A program made the translations under genes and the position numbers. A DNA stretch of 13,320 nt from positions 1 to 13,320 of the forward strand of contig JAISII010000086.1 of the NCBI GenBank assembly GCA_031262125.1, read 5' to 3'. The notes below the pieces were generated by a model that was given only the letters and a program-made list of their open reading frames with translations, did no database searches and had not been told where the DNA came from. Each line of letters begins with the position of its first letter. Positions within the stretch are counted from its first letter, which is position 1. This document shows, piece after piece, positions 12,230-13,320 of the stretch. This DNA is from Oscillospiraceae bacterium. Its GTDB lineage: Bacteria > Bacillota > Clostridia > Oscillospirales > Acutalibacteraceae.

Positions 12230-12718
12230 ATGTTTGTATTTTCGTTTAACAAAAAAACCCTGCGGCATGTGCTGCTGGGCGTTTTGGCTTTAGTTTTTAT
12301 TATTGTTTTGGCAATTTTTATTGCCGGAAATTCGGGCGTAAAAAAAGAAGCATCTACCAAAAACCTCGGTACATACTCACTATTGGCAAAAAACCGTGCC
12401 GATATAGACAGCTTTTTGCTGCAATTTGATTATATCGCTCTTAACGATTCGGTTAAGGAAGAGGATATTAAAATCCCCAAAGAGTTTAACGATGTTTACA
12501 GCGAATATAACGAGCTGCAAAAAAGTCAAGGTCTTGATTTAAGCCAGTATAAAGGGCAGCAGGCAAAGCAATACACTTTTATGGTAGAAAAAGCGTCGCC
12601 CCACAGCACCGAGGAACCCACGCAGCAATTGTATGCGGTTTTAATCGTACGCAAAGGCTATGTTATTGGCGGGCATTTAGAGACGGGTTTAGAAAACAGC
12701 GAGCTGATGGGGTTCTGA
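12230..12718 (+). CDS. DUF4830-like single-helix membrane protein
   Basis: This encodes a 162-residue protein with a short basic N-terminus, one membrane helix (about 13-33) and an outside domain. The domain contains NRADIDSFLLQFDY, then KIPKEFNDVYSEYNELQKSQGLDLSQYKGQQAKQYTF in pieces typical of DUF4830 proteins, and ends with AVLIVRKGYVIGGHLETG. The function of the family is unknown; it is mostly found in spore-forming Firmicutes as far as I recall. The ribosome site is unclear: AAAGG (12211-12215) is 14 bases before the ATG, farther than ideal. It follows spoIIP by 282 bases of repeats, so shared transcription is uncertain. Confidence 0.7.
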   Translation: MFVFSFNKKTLRHVLLGVLALVFIIVLAIFIAGNSGVKKEASTKNLGTYSLLAKNRADIDSFLLQFDYIALNDSVKEEDIKIPKEFNDVYSEYNELQKSQGLDLSQYKGQQAKQYTFMVEKASPHSTEEPTQQLYAVLIVRKGYVIGGHLETGLENSELMGF

Positions 12719-12774
12719 TGCAAGGAGCAAGATGCAAGAGAAAAGAGGCAAGAAGCGACTTGTCGCAAAAAACC

Positions 12775-12802
12775 TTAACAAATTAAAATAATTGTATATA
12801 AT
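12775..12802 (+). promoter_or_regulatory. Strong promoter with no ORF downstream
   Basis: TTAACA (12775-12780) and a perfect TATAAT (12797-12802) are 16 bases apart. The predicted start is near 12809, and an intrinsic terminator ends at about 12893. This is the promoter of the candidate small RNA. Confidence 0.6.
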
Positions 12803-12808
12803 AAAAAA

Positions 12809-12893
12809 AAGAGCACACCAGTAGACGGTTGCTCCCAACTTTAGAGTTATTTAAAAAATAACCGCAGTTTTAGAAGCACGGCGGTTATTTTTT
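12809..12893 (+). ncRNA. Candidate small RNA of about 85 bases
   Basis: This is a unit without an ORF between a near-consensus promoter and a strong terminator. The 5' part folds as GAGCA-C-ACC (12811-12819) with GGT-TGCTC (12827-12834) over AGTAGAC. A mostly single-stranded linker (CCAACTTTAGAGTTATTT) follows, then the terminator stem. AGACGGTTGCTCC (12823-12835) recurs at 13032-13044 in the hairpin-chain repeat, so the RNA may derive from that family. No known RNA family was recognised. Confidence 0.4.
12853..12893 (+). terminator. Strong intrinsic terminator
   Basis: AAAAAATAACCGC (12853-12865) pairs with GCGGTTATTTTTT (12881-12893), 13 bases without mismatch, loop of 15, ending in a T-run. 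The mirrored A-run makes it potentially bidirectional. It would end the DUF4830-like transcript, the candidate small RNA, or both. Confidence 0.75.
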
Positions 12894-12971
12894 ATTGCTA
12901 TAGATATGTACAGCAATTAAAATAATGCTTGTGATGACGTTGCAAAACATAAATAAGTCCTGCCATACAAC

Positions 12972-13086
12972 CTCGTCGCAACTCGTCTTTCTGAGCTTGT
13001 TTTTGTGCAAGCACAAAAAGCTACGCTTTACAGACGGTTGCTCCTCTTTGCAAAATGAAACATTTTGCAAGCAGCGGCTACGCCGC
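12972..13086. repeat. 115-base hairpin-chain repeat, right copy (inverted)
   Basis: This is the reverse complement of 10686-10800, with the same four palindromes in reversed order and the same length. The pair encloses spoIIP and the DUF4830-like gene. No coding sequence was seen from 12894 to the window end. Confidence 0.75.
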
Positions 13087-13121
13087 AAAACCGCTTAAAG
13101 TCTATTGATTGAGGCGATTTT

Positions 13122-13165
13122 CCCCTCCGGGGAGGGGTGGCTTCGCTTTAGCGAAGACGGGGTGG
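13122..13165. repeat. GGGGTGG-type repeat, complete copy
   Basis: CCCCTCC-GG-GGAGGGG hairpin (13122-13137), GGGGTGG (13134-13140), CTTCGC-TTTA-GCGAAG (13141-13156), ACGGGGTGG (13157-13165). A further GGGGTGG occurs alone at 13263-13269. Confidence 0.65.
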
Positions 13166-13214
13166 TTTGTACAAAACTTGTTGCTTTTTGTCAATATTAT
13201 TTATAAACAAAAAT

Positions 13215-13250
13215 CCTTTTTCTCTATAATTTTGAGAAAAGGTTTTTTCT
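13215..13250 (+). terminator. Intrinsic terminator candidate
   Basis: CCTTTTTCTC (13215-13224) pairs with GAGAAAAGG (13234-13242), with one bulged T, followed by TTTTTTCTTTG. The outer AAACAAA/TTTGTTT can extend the stem. No gene directly upstream is obvious, so it may insulate the gene beyond the window. Confidence 0.5.
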
Positions 13251-13308
13251 TTGTTTGAGGGTGGGGTGGTTTAGATAAAAAATCCCCCAAACTTTTTTTC
13301 AAAAACTA

Positions 13309-13314
13309 TTGACA
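13309..13314 (+). promoter_or_regulatory. Perfect -35 box at the window edge
   Basis: TTGACA lies seven to twelve bases from the right end. The matching -10 would fall outside the window, so a plus-strand gene probably starts soon after it. Confidence 0.4.
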
Positions 13315-13320
13315 TTGTAT

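Noticed and set aside
12219..12293. Alternative ORF starting at ATG 12219, closer to AAAGG
   Set aside because: It is a different frame that ends after 24 codons and would destroy the DUF4830-like protein, which has clear protein features.
12885..13088. Minus-strand ORF of 67 codons
   Set aside because: It runs through the hairpin-chain repeat and terminator, and has no recognisable protein features.

Overview
The window looks like chromosome from an anaerobic, spore-forming Firmicute, most likely a clostridial lineage near Oscillospiraceae/Ruminococcaceae. The reasons are a clear spoIIP gene, a Gram-positive style nucleoside-type BMP ABC transporter with a lipoprotein receptor, moderate-to-low GC, strong GGAG/GGAGG ribosome binding sites, and intergenic spaces packed with short hairpin repeats. 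This placement is inferred from gene content, not from a search.

Layout. (1) 1-68 is the 3' part of a tRNA-Leu(UAA), followed at once by a repeat with competing inverted repeats. (2) 254-2150 is an AT-rich block of small plus-strand genes without a shared pathway: a DUF4160/DUF2442 pair, a four-helix membrane protein behind an 11-codon leader ORF, an exported or membrane-anchored HPt-like protein, and a short orphan ORF. Its position between a tRNA and core genes suggests accessory DNA. (3) 2392-8778, minus strand, read right to left: a BMP-family receptor lipoprotein, a protein fusing both ATPase domains to one permease, the second permease, and metK. The last three overlap by 1 and 4 bases and are probably translationally coupled. 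(4) 9004-9579 is xpt (xanthine phosphoribosyltransferase) with a good promoter; 9719-9769 is a relic of a gene 3' end; 9800-10417 encodes a one-helix protein with an ExbD/TolR-like outer domain. (5) 10418-13320 holds spoIIP and a DUF4830-like gene, both plus strand, set among repeats in inverted orientation. It also has a promoter-to-terminator unit with no ORF (12775-12893), which is a candidate small RNA, and the start of a promoter at the right edge.

How the genes fit together. The BMP transporter probably imports purine nucleosides. Xpt, transcribed in the same direction just upstream, salvages xanthine to XMP. MetK uses ATP and methionine to make SAM, whose use releases adenosine-type products, so coupling metK to a nucleoside importer is metabolically sensible. 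SpoIIP is an engulfment peptidoglycan hydrolase.

Most unusual points: the ATPase-ATPase-permease fusion, the one-sided loss of ATP-site motifs in it, the HPt-like domain behind an export signal, the candidate small RNA, the in-frame gene-end relic after the ExbD-like gene, and the nested inverted repeats around spoIIP. No CRISPR array, insertion sequence or riboswitch was recognised.
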